Source of the DNA: Mycolicibacterium flavescens | GTDB lineage: Bacteria > Actinomycetota > Actinomycetes > Mycobacteriales > Mycobacteriaceae | DNA length: 64,000 bases | Reading direction: 5' to 3' | Assembly (NCBI GenBank): GCA_900637135.1 | Contig: LR134353.1 | Span: 1,984,001 to 2,048,000, forward strand | Part shown: positions 9,375 to 18,678 of the stretch, piece by piece | How the letters are laid out: each line of letters starts with the position of its first letter | How positions within the stretch are numbered: position 1 is the stretch's first letter | Notes under the pieces: model-generated | Database searches by the model: none | Seen by the model: only the letters and a program-made list of their open reading frames with translations | What the model was told of the DNA's origin: nothing | Translations under genes and position numbers: made by a program

Positions 9375-10047
9375 CAAGCACCTCACGCAGGTCTGCGACC
9401 GAGGCGACGTGCGCGGCGGCGGCAACGGCGTCGGGTCCGTCGAAATCGTCCTTGCCGTAGCCCCATCCGACGACCACGGTCTCGATACCGTGCGCGGCGG
9501 CACCTTCGACGTCATGCGACCGGTCGCCGACCATCAGTGTGCGCTCGGGGATCTCGCCCAGCTGGGCCAATGCGTGGGCGACGACGTCGACCTTGTGTGC
9601 GCGCGAACCGTCGACGCTTGCGCCCGCGATGACCTCGAAGCAGTCGGCCAGGCCGAAGTGGGCGAGGATCCGCTGCGCGGTCGGCTCGGCCTTCGAGGTG
9701 GCCACCGCCAGGCGCACGCCGGCCGCGCGCAGATCGGCCAGCAGCGCGGGGATGCCGTCGAAGACCCGGTTCATCGCCCACCCTCGGGTCCGGTAATCGG
9801 TGCGGTATGCCTCGATGGCATCGGTGGTGCGGTCGCCGAGCCCGAGGCTTCGCAGTGTGTGGTGCATCGGCGGGCCGATGATCATGCTGGCCAGGTCTCC
9901 GTCGGGCACGACGGCGCCGACCGACCCCAGGGCATGGCGGAAACTCGAGACGATGCCCTGCGCCGAATCGGTCAGGGTGCCGTCGAGGTCGAAGATCACC
10001 AGTTGGGGGCGGGTCGCCGTAGTCGTGGAGGCCAGCATGTCGGTCAC
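9367..10047 (-). CDS. ptkA: HAD-superfamily protein, PtkA-type (partner of PtpA; Rv2232-like)
   Basis: 226 aa haloacid-dehalogenase fold: motif I FDLDGTLTDS (Asp20, Asp22), motif II ATSKAE, and a C-terminal GDRSHDVEGA. In M. tuberculosis the gene in this position, Rv2232, encodes PtkA, reported to be a tyrosine kinase that phosphorylates PtpA despite its phosphatase fold. By fold alone this is phosphoglycolate-phosphatase-like. The PtkA name rests on synteny and the overlap with ptpA. It is shorter at the N-terminus than my recollection of Rv2232. Confidence 0.85.
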   Translation of the reverse strand: MTDMLASTTTATRPQLVIFDLDGTLTDSAQGIVSSFRHALGSVGAVVPDGDLASMIIGPPMHHTLRSLGLGDRTTDAIEAYRTDYRTRGWAMNRVFDGIPALLADLRAAGVRLAVATSKAEPTAQRILAHFGLADCFEVIAGASVDGSRAHKVDVVAHALAQLGEIPERTLMVGDRSHDVEGAAAHGIETVVVGWGYGKDDFDGPDAVAAAAHVASVADLREVLGV

Positions 10048-10102
10048 GGGTCCATTCTCCCCGATCGCAGAACCACCGCAGCCAGCGCACTAGGGTCGTG
10101 AT

Positions 10103-11125
10103 GTGGTGAGTCCGCTGCGTGCTGCCGCGCGGTACCACGGCGATCAGGCTGTGGTCCCCGGGATGCTGGACTTTGCCGTCAACGTCCGCGCTGATGAGCC
10201 CCCGTCCTGGCTGGTCGACCGCCTCTCGGCCCGGTTGGCCGATCTGGCCCGGTATCCGAGCGCGACCGATTCTCAGCGGGCGCTCGACGCGGTCGCAGGA
10301 AGGCACGACCGCGCCGCCGACGAGGTCGTGCTGCTGGCGGGGGCGGCCGAGGCGTTCGCGCGGTTGCCGGACCTGCAGCCGCGACGCGCCGCCCTCATCG
10401 CCCCGTCGTTCACCGAACCGGAGGCGGCGCTGGCCGCGGCCGGGGTGCCCTTCGCGCACGTGGTACTGGAAGCGCCGTACACCCTGACCCCGGACGCGGT
10501 GCCCGGCGACGCCGACCTCGTCGTCGTCGGCAATCCGACCAATCCGACCGGCGTACTGCACACCCGCGAGCAGGTGCTCGCCCTGCGCAGGCCCGGGCGC
10601 ATCGTGGTGGTGGACGAGGCGTTCGCCGACGCGGTTCCCGGCGAGCCTGGATCGCTGGCCGCCGACGCCCTGCCCGACGTCGTCGTCCTGCGCAGCCTGA
10701 CCAAGACGTGGGCGCTGGCCGGGTTGCGCGTCGGCTACGCGCTGGGCGCGCCGGACGTGCTGGCACGGCTGACCGCACGGCGTCCGCACTGGCCCCTCGG
10801 CACGCTGCAACTCGAGGCCGTCGCGGCGTGCAGCACACCCGATGCGGTGGCCGAGGCCGACGATGCCGCCCGGCGGCTGACGGAGGTGCGCGCGGAGATG
10901 GTGGCCGGCTTGACTAGCATCGGCGTGCATGTCGTCACCGGTTCGGCCCCCTTCGTCCTGTTCTGTGTGCCGGATGCCGAACTGATGCGAAAACACCTGG
11001 ATCGCAGAGGTATTGCTGTGCGTCGCTGTGACACGTTCGTCGGGCTGGACGGTCAGTTCCTGCGCGCGGCGGTACGCCCGGAGTGGCCCGTGCTGGTCGA
11101 CGCGATGGCCGAGGTGCTGCGATGA
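10103..11125 (+). CDS. cobC: Aminotransferase CobC, threonine-phosphate decarboxylase type (Rv2231c-like)
   Basis: 340 aa, fold-type I PLP enzyme of the histidinol-phosphate aminotransferase/CobD-like decarboxylase group. In cobalamin synthesis members make (R)-1-amino-2-propanol phosphate from threonine phosphate, the arm that the membrane protein CobD attaches. Seen: GNPTNPTG (substrate/PLP site), VVDEAFAD, and the PLP lysine in [15 protein letters not shown]. Start GTG at 10103 with another GTG one codon on. The stop overlaps the next ATG (ATGA), so it is coupled to the Nif3-like gene. Confidence 0.9.
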   Translation: MVSPLRAAARYHGDQAVVPGMLDFAVNVRADEPPSWLVDRLSARLADLARYPSATDSQRALDAVAGRHDRAADEVVLLAGAAEAFARLPDLQPRRAALIAPSFTEPEAALAAAGVPFAHVVLEAPYTLTPDAVPGDADLVVVGNPTNPTGVLHTREQVLALRRPGRIVVVDEAFADAVPGEPGSLAADALPDVVVLRSLTKTWALAGLRVGYALGAPDVLARLTARRPHWPLGTLQLEAVAACSTPDAVAEADDAARRLTEVRAEMVAGLTSIGVHVVTGSAPFVLFCVPDAELMRKHLDRRGIAVRRCDTFVGLDGQFLRAAVRPEWPVLVDAMAEVLR

Positions 11126-12240
11126 GCGCCCGGCTGGCCGACATCATCGACGTGCTGGAGGCGGCATACCCGCCGGAGCTGGCGCAGGACTGGGACTCGG
11201 TCGGCCTGGTCTGCGGGGACCCGTCGGAGACCGTCGAGACGGTCACGGTTGCTGTCGACGCCACCGCCGATGTCGTCGCCGAGGTTCCCGAGGGCGGCCT
11301 ACTGCTGGCTCACCATCCGCTGCTGTTGCGCGGCGTGGACACCGTGGCCGCCAGCACTGCCAAGGGCGCCCTGATCCATCGCCTGATCCGCAGCGGCCGG
11401 GCGCTGTTCACCGCCCACACCAACGCGGACTCGGCTTCGCCCGGCGTCTCCGACGCGCTGGCCGAAGCGCTCGGGCTCACCGTCGAGGAGGTGCTCGCGC
11501 CGGCGAGTGCGGAATCCGATTTGGACAAGTGGGTCGTCTTCGTGCCTGCGGAGAACTCGGAGGCGGTGCGCGAGGGCATGTTCGCGGCGGGGGCAGGGCG
11601 TATCGGTGACTATTCGCACTGCTGCTGGACCACGACTGGCACCGGGCAGTTCCTGCCGCACGACGGCGCGTCACCGGCGATCGGCAGCGTCGGATCCGTC
11701 GAACACGTGCCAGAGGACCGGGTGGAAGTCATCGCCCCCGCGCGGTTGCGCGGGCACGTGCTGGCCGCGCTGCGGGCCGCGCATCCCTACGAGGAACCCG
11801 CGTTCGACGTCTTCGCGCTGGCGCCGATTCCCGGCAATGCCGGGTTGGGACGCATCGGCGTGCTGGATCGTCCTGAACCGTTGTCGGCGTTCGTGTCTCG
11901 CGTGCGCGAAGCACTACCCCCCACGTCGTGGGGCGTGCGCGCATCTGGTGACTTGGACGCCGAGGTGTCGCGGGTCGCGGTGTGCGGCGGTGCGGGTGAC
12001 TCGCTGCTCGGCCTCGTCGCACGCATGGGTGTCGACGCGTACGTGACGTCGGACCTGCGGCACCACCCCGCCGACGAACACCGACGCGCTTCGCAGGTCG
12101 CGCTCGTGGACGTCGCGCACTGGGCCAGCGAATACCCGTGGTGCCGCCAAGCCGCAGACCTGCTGCAAGCCCATTTCGGTGACGCGCTGCCTGTGCGGGT
12201 GTCCGACGTGCGCACCGATCCGTGGAATGTCGAGAGATGA
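11122..12240 (+). CDS. Nif3-like dinuclear metal centre protein (Rv2230c-like)
   Basis: 372 aa, Nif3/GTP cyclohydrolase I type 2 family, forming toroidal hexamers with two metal ions per subunit. Metal-ligand stretches are [12 protein letters not shown] (paired His) and [10 protein letters not shown] near the N-terminal half and [17 protein letters not shown] near the C-terminus, with the usual inserted domain between ([11 protein letters not shown]). Biochemical role is unsettled in the family. Overlaps cobC by 4 bp upstream and the zinc-ribbon gene by 4 bp downstream (ATGA each time), forming an operon. Confidence 0.92.
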   Translation: MSARLADIIDVLEAAYPPELAQDWDSVGLVCGDPSETVETVTVAVDATADVVAEVPEGGLLLAHHPLLLRGVDTVAASTAKGALIHRLIRSGRALFTAHTNADSASPGVSDALAEALGLTVEEVLAPASAESDLDKWVVFVPAENSEAVREGMFAAGAGRIGDYSHCCWTTTGTGQFLPHDGASPAIGSVGSVEHVPEDRVEVIAPARLRGHVLAALRAAHPYEEPAFDVFALAPIPGNAGLGRIGVLDRPEPLSAFVSRVREALPPTSWGVRASGDLDAEVSRVAVCGGAGDSLLGLVARMGVDAYVTSDLRHHPADEHRRASQVALVDVAHWASEYPWCRQAADLLQAHFGDALPVRVSDVRTDPWNVER

Positions 12241-12980
12241 GCATGAAAGCCGAAGTAGCTCAACAACAGACGCTATCCGAGTTGGCCGAGCTCGATGCTT
12301 CCCTTGCCCGGCTGGAGCATCGGGTGAAAAACCTCGCCGAACAGCAGCGGCTCGAGGAGGTACAGGCCGCGCATCGGGAGGCCAACGACCGACTAGCGGC
12401 ACTGCAGATCGCCATCGAGGATCTCGACGCCCAGATCGCCAAGTTCGAATCCGAGATCGACTCGGTCCGCCAGCGTGAAGACCGTGACCGCAAGCTGCTT
12501 TCGGGCGGCTCGGTGGACGCCAAACAGCTCACCGAGTTGCAGCACGAACTCGACACCCTGGAGCGCAGGCAAGCGGCGCTGGAAGATTCGCAACTCGAGG
12601 TGATGGAGCGACGCGAGGAACTGCAACGCGACCAGCAGGCCGCGGTCGCGAGGATGGACGAGCTGCAGAACGAGCTGCGCTCCGCGCAGACCGCATGCGA
12701 CGACGTCCGTACCGAGCTGGTTCAGCAGCGCCACCAGAGCCTGTCGCGCCGCGACGAACTCGTCGCGGCACTCGACGCCGACTTGGTCAGGCTCTACGAA
12801 CAGCAGCGCGCCCGCGGCGGCGCGGGGGCCGGCCAACTGCAGGGGCGCCGATGCGGAGCGTGCCGCCTCGAGATCGACAAAGGGGAGCTTGCGCGCATCT
12901 CCGCGGCGGCCGACGACGAGGTGCTCCGCTGCCCTGAGTGCGGCGCGATCCTGTTGCGTCTCAAAGGGTCTGGCGGGTGA
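12237..12980 (+). CDS. Coiled-coil protein with C4 zinc ribbon (Rv2229c-like)
   Basis: 247 aa. Residues about 15-195 form a long antiparallel coiled coil rich in Glu, Gln, Arg and Leu (SVTEL-type heptads such as [15 protein letters not shown]). The last 45 residues hold a C4-type zinc ribbon, CGACRLE ... [12 protein letters not shown]. This architecture is that of the CdsZ/CT398-like zinc-ribbon domain family, suggested to bind nucleic acid or act as a scaffold; no enzymatic residues are seen. Start at 12237 overlaps the previous stop. The next gene overlaps by GTGA. Confidence 0.9.
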   Translation: MSMKAEVAQQQTLSELAELDASLARLEHRVKNLAEQQRLEEVQAAHREANDRLAALQIAIEDLDAQIAKFESEIDSVRQREDRDRKLLSGGSVDAKQLTELQHELDTLERRQAALEDSQLEVMERREELQRDQQAAVARMDELQNELRSAQTACDDVRTELVQQRHQSLSRRDELVAALDADLVRLYEQQRARGGAGAGQLQGRRCGACRLEIDKGELARISAAADDEVLRCPECGAILLRLKGSGG

Positions 12981-14065
12981 AGGTCATCGTCGAGGCCGAC
13001 GGTGGCTCGCGCGGCAACCCGGGTCCGGCGGGCTACGGGGCGGTGGTCTGGTCGGCGGATCACGCCACGGTGTTCGCCGAGCGCAAGGAGGCGATCGGTC
13101 ACGCGACGAACAATGTCGCCGAGTACCGCGGGTTGATCGCCGGCCTGAGCGAGGCGGCGAGCCTGGGCGCCACCGAGGTCGACGCGCGAATGGACTCCAA
13201 GCTCGTGGTGGAACAGATGTCGGGCCGGTGGAAGGTCAAGCACCCGGACATCGCGGCCCTGCATCAGCAGGCCACAGCGCTGGCCACCCGTTTCGACCGG
13301 GTCACCTACAAGTGGATTCCGCGTGCGGAGAACAGCCACGCCGACCGGCTGGCCAACGAGGCGATGGACGCCGCGGCCGAAATTCCTTCGGGCGTGGCGG
13401 GAACGGAACCGCATCAGGCGTCGAACCCCACCGCGTGGAGCGGTGCGCGTGGGGCGCCGACGCGGTTCCTGCTGCTGCGCCACGGCCAGACCGAGTTGTC
13501 GGTCGACCGTCGATACTCGGGGCGCGGTAACCCCGCGCTGACCGAACTCGGGCGTCGTCAGGCCGAAGCCGCCGCGCACTATCTCGGACAGCGCGGGGGC
13601 GTCGCGGCGGTCGTCACGTCACCGCTGCAGCGGGCGTACGACACCGCGGCGGCGGCGGCCAAAGTGCTCGGCCTGGACGTGACCGTCGACGACGACCTGA
13701 TCGAGACCGACTTCGGGGCCTGGGAGGGCCTGACGTTCGCCGAAGCGGCCGAACGCGACCCCGACCTGCATCGGCGTTGGCTGCGCGACACCTCGCTTGC
13801 GCCTCCGGACGGCGAGAGCTTCGACTCCGCTGCTGAGCGTGTCGGCAGGGCGCGGGCACGGATCCTGGCAGAGCGTGGGGGGGAGACGGTGCTGGTGGTC
13901 TCGCATGTGACGCCGATCAAGACGTTGCTGCGGATGGCGCTCGACGGTGGCCCGAACATCTTGTACCGGCTGCATCTCGATCTCGCGTCGCTGTCGATCG
14001 CCGAGTTCTATGCCGACGGCGCGGCATCGGTGCGGTTGGTCAATCAGACGGCTTACCTGGATTAG
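12977..14065 (+). CDS. Bifunctional RNase HI / histidine phosphatase (CobC-like alpha-ribazole phosphatase domain; Rv2228c-like)
   Basis: 362 aa, two enzymes in one chain. Residues 1-135 are RNase HI: Asp8 in EADGGSRGNPG, Glu49 in NNVAEY, Asp73 in MDSKLV and a fourth acidic residue in SHADRLAN, so it should cut RNA in RNA/DNA hybrids. After a roughly 30-residue linker, a histidine phosphatase domain starts at LLLRHGQTE (catalytic His near 168) and continues to VVSHVTPIK. M. tuberculosis Rv2228c has the same fusion and alpha-ribazole phosphatase activity has been reported, which would link it to the cob genes nearby. Start GTG overlaps the upstream stop. Confidence 0.94.
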   Translation: MKVIVEADGGSRGNPGPAGYGAVVWSADHATVFAERKEAIGHATNNVAEYRGLIAGLSEAASLGATEVDARMDSKLVVEQMSGRWKVKHPDIAALHQQATALATRFDRVTYKWIPRAENSHADRLANEAMDAAAEIPSGVAGTEPHQASNPTAWSGARGAPTRFLLLRHGQTELSVDRRYSGRGNPALTELGRRQAEAAAHYLGQRGGVAAVVTSPLQRAYDTAAAAAKVLGLDVTVDDDLIETDFGAWEGLTFAEAAERDPDLHRRWLRDTSLAPPDGESFDSAAERVGRARARILAERGGETVLVVSHVTPIKTLLRMALDGGPNILYRLHLDLASLSIAEFYADGAASVRLVNQTAYLD

Positions 14066-14634
14066 TCGTGTAGGTGCAGCCGCTCGCCGTGCGGCCCGAA
14101 GATCGTGATCGCCTCGACCGGCCCGTCCACCACGCCGAACCAGTGCGGCGTCCACGTCGAGAACTCCACCGCCTCACCAGGTTTCACGGTGAAGTCGCGC
14201 TCACCGAGGATCAGGCGCAGCTGGCCGGACAGGACGTACATCCAGTCCTGGCCTTCGTGCACCGGAAGTTCAGCGGGCGGGTTGCGCCGCCGGGCGCTGA
14301 TCCGGATCTTGAAGGCGTGCAGACCGCCGGCGGCCTGGCGGGTCAACGGCCAATACGTGATTCCGTGTGCGGTATGGGATCCGCTGCGCACGCGTGGGTC
14401 CTCGGCCTCCGGTGCGCGCAGCAGCTCGTCGGTGCTCACCGACAACGCGACCGCCAGTCTGGGCAGGTGGTCGAGGGCGAGGCGGCGCTTGCCGGACTCC
14501 AGCCGGCTCAACGTGGACACGTCGATGTTCGACCGCCGGGCTACATCCTCCAGTGTCAGGCCGTGCTGGGTGCGTAGTTCGCGCAGCCTGCGACGCACCC
14601 GCGCGTCGACGCTGTCTTCATCTTTTGCCTGCAT
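14062..14634 (-). CDS. XRE-family regulator with C-terminal cupin domain
   Basis: 190 aa. Residues about 15-70 form a Cro/CI-type helix-turn-helix (LRTQHGLTLEDVARRSNIDV followed by STLSRLESGKRRL). The rest is a cupin barrel (ELPVHEGQDWMYVLSGQLRL, then FTVKPGEAVEFSTWTPHW), the sensor domain of the PuuR/ClgR-like regulators. Starts at the ATG at 14634, 46 bp from the divergent flavoprotein gene, which it most likely controls together with itself. Its stop overlaps the end of the RNase H/phosphatase gene on the other strand. Confidence 0.92.
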   Translation of the reverse strand: MQAKDEDSVDARVRRRLRELRTQHGLTLEDVARRSNIDVSTLSRLESGKRRLALDHLPRLAVALSVSTDELLRAPEAEDPRVRSGSHTAHGITYWPLTRQAAGGLHAFKIRISARRRNPPAELPVHEGQDWMYVLSGQLRLILGERDFTVKPGEAVEFSTWTPHWFGVVDGPVEAITIFGPHGERLHLHD

Positions 14635-14680
14635 GGCAAGAAAGCTTGGCAGCTTCTCGCGGCCGCTGCAAGGTAATCGC
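14635..14680. promoter_or_regulatory. Divergent promoter region between the XRE-cupin regulator and the flavoprotein gene
   Basis: The 46 bp between the two starts must hold promoters for both. Bases 14639-14657 contain an imperfect inverted repeat, AGAAAGCT ... AGCTTCT around TGGC, a possible operator for the XRE protein. This is seen by eye only. Confidence 0.4.
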
Positions 14681-15637
14681 ATGGACAGAATTTGGGATTG
14701 CGTCGTCGTCGGTGGCGGTGCCGCCGGGCTGAGTGCCGCGCTGGTGCTGGGCAGGGCTCGTCGTCGCACACTGCTGATTGACGGCGGCGCACAGAGCAAC
14801 CTCCCCGCGCACGGCATCGGTGGGCTTCTGGGCCACGACGGCCGGCCGCCGGCGGAGCTGTACGCGTTGGGACGTCGAGAGTTGTCGGCGTATCCGTCGG
14901 TCGAAGTGCGAGCGGCAGAAGTCACCGGCGGGGAGCGCGCGGACGGACTGTTCGTCCTGCGGTTGGACGACGGCGGAGTCGAGCGTGCCCGGAAGGTGGT
15001 GTTGGCCACTGGCATGGAGTACCGGCCGCCGCCGCTTCCCGGCCTGGCGGAGCTGTGGGGTCGGTCCGCTTTCCACTGCCCGTTCTGCCACGGCTGGGAA
15101 GTCCGCGATCAGCCCCTGGCCGTGCTGGCCAGCGGTGAGCGTGCGGTGCATACGGCACTGTTGCTGCGTCTCTGGAGCGACGACGTCGTCCTGCTCACCG
15201 ACGGTCCCGCTGATCTCGACCTCGCACAGCGCGAGCGGCTGGCGGCTGCGGGTGTGACGATCGACGACCGGCCGGTGGCCGAATTGGTGGGTGCCGCAGG
15301 CACTCTGGAGGCCGTGGTGTTCACCGACGACAGCCGGCTGCCCCGGGCGGGCATCCTGGTCGCCACGACGCTTCACCAGCGCACTTCGCTGGCCGAACAA
15401 CTCGGCGCCACAACGGGCGAGCCGACTCCGGTCGCGCACAATCCGGTTCACGTCGACGCGTTCTATCGCACCAGTGCGGACGGGGTTTTCGCCGTAGGCG
15501 ACCTGGTGGCACAGATGCCGCAGGTGGCCGCCGCGGTGGCGGCGGGTTCAGCGGCAGCAGCCGCTGTCGTGCAGAGCCTGGTCGAAGCGGATTTTCCAGC
15601 AGTCGTTCCGGAAAGGAGCCGACATGTCAACGCCTGA
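14681..15637 (+). CDS. NAD(P)/FAD-dependent oxidoreductase, thioredoxin-reductase-like
   Basis: 318 aa. FAD-binding motif VVGGGAAGLSAALVLGRA at residues 8-25, the redox-type CPFCHGWE motif near residue 135 and the C-terminal FAD motif GVFAVGDL. Low-molecular-weight thioredoxin reductases have CxxC at this place, so it may pass electrons from NAD(P)H through a disulfide to a partner. The second Rossmann motif (GxGxxA) is weak: LAVLASGERAV replaces it, so NADPH use is uncertain. Followed by a methyltransferase that overlaps its 3' end by 14 bp. Confidence 0.88.
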   Translation: MDRIWDCVVVGGGAAGLSAALVLGRARRRTLLIDGGAQSNLPAHGIGGLLGHDGRPPAELYALGRRELSAYPSVEVRAAEVTGGERADGLFVLRLDDGGVERARKVVLATGMEYRPPPLPGLAELWGRSAFHCPFCHGWEVRDQPLAVLASGERAVHTALLLRLWSDDVVLLTDGPADLDLAQRERLAAAGVTIDDRPVAELVGAAGTLEAVVFTDDSRLPRAGILVATTLHQRTSLAEQLGATTGEPTPVAHNPVHVDAFYRTSADGVFAVGDLVAQMPQVAAAVAAGSAAAAAVVQSLVEADFPAVVPERSRHVNA

Positions 15638-16250
15638 CGCCAAACAGCATTGGGAGGAGCGTTACAGCGAACGCAATCGCATCTGGAGCGGTCGAGCGAA
15701 CGTTCGGCTCGTCGGGATGGTGTCGGACCTCGAGCCCGGCACCGCGCTCGATCTGGGCAGCGGTGAGGGCGGCGACGCGATGTGGCTCGCCGAGAGGGGA
15801 TGGCGGGTCGTCGCCGTCGACATCGCCGAAACCGCTTTGCGGCGTGCGGCCACCGATGCCGTCGCGCGCGGGGTGGGGGACCGGATCGACTTTCAGCAAC
15901 ACGACCTGTCGGAGAGCTTCCCCGACGGCGAATTCGATTTGGTGAACGCGCAGTTCCTGCACTCGACGTTCCCGCTTGACCGGACGGCGATCTTCCGGTC
16001 GGCCGCGCGGGCGGTCCGGGCGGGCGGACTTCTGCTCATCGTCGACCACGGCACACCGCCGCCGTGGCTTTCCGAACTTCATGGCCACCACCAGACGTTC
16101 ATACCGCCCGAGGAGGTCGTCGCCGCGCTGAACCTGTCTGAGTCCGAATGGGAACCGGCAAAGATCAGTACGCCGATGCGTGACGTCACGACGCCGGACG
16201 GCGAGCCGGCGCAATGGTCCGACAACGTGATCCTGCTGCGGCGCCGGTAG
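15624..16250 (+). CDS. Class I SAM-dependent methyltransferase
   Basis: 208 aa. SAM-binding motif I is ALDLGSGEGGDAMWLA, motif II VVAVDIAE, and the acidic post-motif is FDLVNAQFLHS. N-terminus HWEERYSERNRIWSGRAN is typical of a group of tellurite-resistance/thiopurine-methyltransferase-like enzymes that act on small molecules. AAAGGAGC at 15612-15619 supports the ATG at 15624. It overlaps the flavoprotein gene, and the pair probably forms a detoxification unit under the XRE-cupin regulator. Substrate unknown. Confidence 0.9.
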   Translation: MSTPDAKQHWEERYSERNRIWSGRANVRLVGMVSDLEPGTALDLGSGEGGDAMWLAERGWRVVAVDIAETALRRAATDAVARGVGDRIDFQQHDLSESFPDGEFDLVNAQFLHSTFPLDRTAIFRSAARAVRAGGLLLIVDHGTPPPWLSELHGHHQTFIPPEEVVAALNLSESEWEPAKISTPMRDVTTPDGEPAQWSDNVILLRRR

Positions 16251-16272
16251 ACGCCGGTCGCGGTCGGCGTCT
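16249..16272 (+). terminator. Hairpin after the methyltransferase gene
   Basis: AGACGCC at 16249-16255 pairs with GGCGTCT at 16266-16272 across a 10-base loop. It begins at the stop codon. No T-tract follows, which is common in mycobacterial intrinsic terminators but weakens the call. Confidence 0.45.
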
Positions 16273-16360
16273 AGTGTGGTTCTCCACAGGCCGAAACTCA
16301 TTCACAGAGAAATGCTTTCGTCGTTAAGACTTGTCAGTGGTCGGGCGTAGTCTCGGAAGC

Positions 16361-17797
16361 ATGTTCGAAGAGGCTTCGGATGCGGACTTGGTCACCTTGA
16401 TGGGTGAGGAGGCGCGTGAGGAGGCCGCGGCGACGGGACGGCGGTTGTCGTTGGTGGGGGAGTTGTGCGCGCGGCGTCACCCCGAGATGGTTGGAGCCGA
16501 GTTCTATGTCGCTGATGCGATCTCGGCGGTAGCAGCTGAGATCTCGGCGGTGCACAACATCAGCCACGCCCGGGCGGTGAGTCAGGTCGAGATGGCCCTG
16601 AGCCTGCGGGATCGGCTTCCGCAGGTGTTGCGGAGGTTTCGTCGGGGGGTGATCGACTATCGGATGGTGTCGACGATTATCGCGCGCACCCAGAACGTCG
16701 ATGACGAGGTGATGGTGGGCCTGGATGAGGCGTTGGCCTGGCGGGTTGAGAAGTGGATGAAGCTGTCCAAACCCAAACTGCGTGATCGCATCGATGTGTT
16801 CATCGCCGAGTTCGATCCGGCCGCGGTGCGCGTGCCGCCCGAAACCGACAGGCACCGCTATGTCGAGATCAATCCTGGCGACGTCGCGGGGATGGCCTTG
16901 ATGTCTGCACAGCTCCGTGCTGAAGATGGCGCCGCGCTCGATGCTGGGTTGGATGCGTTGGCGGCCACGGTGTGTGACAACGATCCGCGCACCAAGGCCC
17001 AGCGCCGCGCTGATGCGTGCGGGCCGCTGGGGCGCCGGGAAGCCACACTGGCCTGCCAGTGCGGGCTCGACGATTGCCCGGCGGCTGGGCGGCGGGCGGA
17101 GGCGGCTGCCGCGGTGGTCCATGTGCTGGCTGAGCAGGGCACCGTGGAGGGCACCAGCGCCAGACCGGGATATCTGCCCGGTTTCGGGGTTCTGCCTGCC
17201 GAGTCGGTGCGTGAGCTGGCGCGCAACGCCGATCTCAAGCCGGTGATCGTGCCCTCGGCCGATGACGCTGCGCGCGCCGGGTATCGTCCCGGCGCCAGGT
17301 TGACCGAGTTCTTGCAGTGGCGCGACGTGACGTGTCGCTGGCCTGGATGTGACAAACCGGTGTGGGGCTGCGATGTGGACCATACGGTGCCGTGGCCCTA
17401 CGGCCCGACACATCCGTCGAACACCAAGCACTACTGCCGCATTCATCACCTGATCAAGACCTTCTATAGCGGCAGCGGTGGCTGGCGGGAAGAACAATTG
17501 CCTGACGGTACAGTCGTTCTCACCGCCCCGACCGGACACCGGTACCGATCCGAACCTCACGGGGCGAGCATGTTCCCGGTGCTGCGCCAACCCACCGGAG
17601 TCATCCGAGCCACCGCGCCCCCACCGAACGACAGCGCCGAGCGGATGGCGATGATGCCGCGCCGCAGGCAAACCCGCGAACAGGTGCGTCGTGAACGCAT
17701 TGACACCGAACGACGGCGACGCAGCGAACTGATCGGCGAAGAGCAACGCCAACATCAGGCGTGGCTCGCCGCGAATTACAAGCCTCCGCCGTTCTGA
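16361..17797 (+). CDS. DUF222 domain protein with C-terminal HNH nuclease (13E12-repeat type)
   Basis: 478 aa. The N-terminal two thirds is the DUF222 helical region (LSLRDRLPQVLRRFRRGVIDYRM). The HNH nuclease follows near residues 325-370: CRWPGCD, then CDVDHTVPW, then HYCRIHH, with all metal and catalytic positions present. The tail is rich in Arg. This family is multi-copy in mycobacteria (the REP13E12 proteins of M. tuberculosis) and can serve as an integration site for phage-like elements, but none is inserted here. Start at the ATG at 16361; the frame is open from a TTG ten codons upstream. Confidence 0.92.
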   Translation: MFEEASDADLVTLMGEEAREEAAATGRRLSLVGELCARRHPEMVGAEFYVADAISAVAAEISAVHNISHARAVSQVEMALSLRDRLPQVLRRFRRGVIDYRMVSTIIARTQNVDDEVMVGLDEALAWRVEKWMKLSKPKLRDRIDVFIAEFDPAAVRVPPETDRHRYVEINPGDVAGMALMSAQLRAEDGAALDAGLDALAATVCDNDPRTKAQRRADACGPLGRREATLACQCGLDDCPAAGRRAEAAAAVVHVLAEQGTVEGTSARPGYLPGFGVLPAESVRELARNADLKPVIVPSADDAARAGYRPGARLTEFLQWRDVTCRWPGCDKPVWGCDVDHTVPWPYGPTHPSNTKHYCRIHHLIKTFYSGSGGWREEQLPDGTVVLTAPTGHRYRSEPHGASMFPVLRQPTGVIRATAPPPNDSAERMAMMPRRRQTREQVRRERIDTERRRRSELIGEEQRQHQAWLAANYKPPPF

Positions 17798-17821
17798 ACT
17801 CGGCGTCACGCGCAGCTTGCC

Positions 17822-17857
17822 GGCAGGCCAATTGATCATGAAATTGATGAACCTGCC
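17822..17857 (+). terminator. Possible terminator hairpin after the HNH gene
   Basis: GGCAGG (17822-17827) pairs with CCTGCC (17852-17857), and an inner CAATT/AATTG pairing adds to the stem. It is imperfect and without a clean T-tract. Confidence 0.3.
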
Positions 17858-17939
17858 AATATTCGGTCTCCGCAGCTCTAAGCTCGTGTCCAGATCTTGC
17901 CTCGTGTTTCGGACAAGCGACCGTAGGAGACAGGAGTCG

Positions 17940-18626
17940 ATGAAAAATCTCCATGTAGGAACGACGGCTGGTCTCTGCGCCGTTGCTCTGAGCTTTGGGC
18001 TTGTGGGCTGTGGTTCCAGTGATGACACCGCTGCCACGACAACGACCTCGGCGACGAGCACGACCGGCACGTCGGCCGCGCCCAGCCCCCAGGCCGACGA
18101 CGAAGACACGATCAGCGAGTACATCACCGAGAACGGGATCGCCGAGACGCCGATCAGACCGGGTGAGCCGGGAACCCCCGATTTCGATTTCCCCATTCCA
18201 CCCCGATGGAGCGATGCGGGGGAGGCGACGCCGGAGTGGGCCTACGGAGCCATCGTCTACGACGCCCCCAAGGATCCCAACGATCCGCCCGACATGTACG
18301 CGATCGCCTCCAAACTCACCGGCAACGTCGACGCGGCGAAGATCTTCGAGTACGCGCCGGAGCAGCTGGAGGACATGGCCGAGTTCAAACCATTGGGAGA
18401 ACCCACGAGGAGCTCCTTCGGCGGCTTCGACTCGATTTCGTTCGCCGGCAATTTCATGGACAACGGCAAGCCGCGATTCGTCGCTCAAAAGACGGTCGTC
18501 GTGCCGGCAGCCGACGGCCTATTCGTCCTTCAGCTGAATGCGGACAGTCCCGAAAGCGAGCAGAACGTGGTGCTCGATGCCATCAAGGTGATCGACGAAC
18601 AGACGACCATCAGGCCCCCGTCGTGA
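17940..18626 (+). CDS. LpqN/LpqT-type lipoprotein
   Basis: 228 aa. Signal peptide with lipobox LVGC, lipidated Cys24, then a Ser/Thr/Ala-rich linker (about residues 25-55) as in mycobacterial cell-wall lipoproteins. The folded part (IPPRWSDAG, YAIASKLTGNVD, FGGFDSISFAGNF, TVVVPAADGLFVLQLNAD) matches the LpqN/LpqT family. M. tuberculosis LpqN is a surface lipoprotein linked to envelope lipid handling and host interaction. ATG at 17940 with AGGAG at 17932-17936. Likely co-transcribed with the small secreted protein 52 bp downstream. Confidence 0.88.
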   Translation: MKNLHVGTTAGLCAVALSFGLVGCGSSDDTAATTTTSATSTTGTSAAPSPQADDEDTISEYITENGIAETPIRPGEPGTPDFDFPIPPRWSDAGEATPEWAYGAIVYDAPKDPNDPPDMYAIASKLTGNVDAAKIFEYAPEQLEDMAEFKPLGEPTRSSFGGFDSISFAGNFMDNGKPRFVAQKTVVVPAADGLFVLQLNADSPESEQNVVLDAIKVIDEQTTIRPPS

Positions 18627-18678
18627 TCACCGGCATCCGAGACCCATGGACCCCGCTTACCGACGGAGACACATCGAT

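Noticed and set aside
16361..17797. HNH/DUF222 gene as part of the mobile element or as an insertion site
   Set aside because: It lies 3 kb outside the att sites, and no flanking repeats are seen. The family is common in mycobacterial chromosomes.
16334..18196. 620-codon reverse open frame opposite the HNH gene
   Set aside because: The DUF222/HNH protein on the forward strand has all motif residues; the reverse frame has none.
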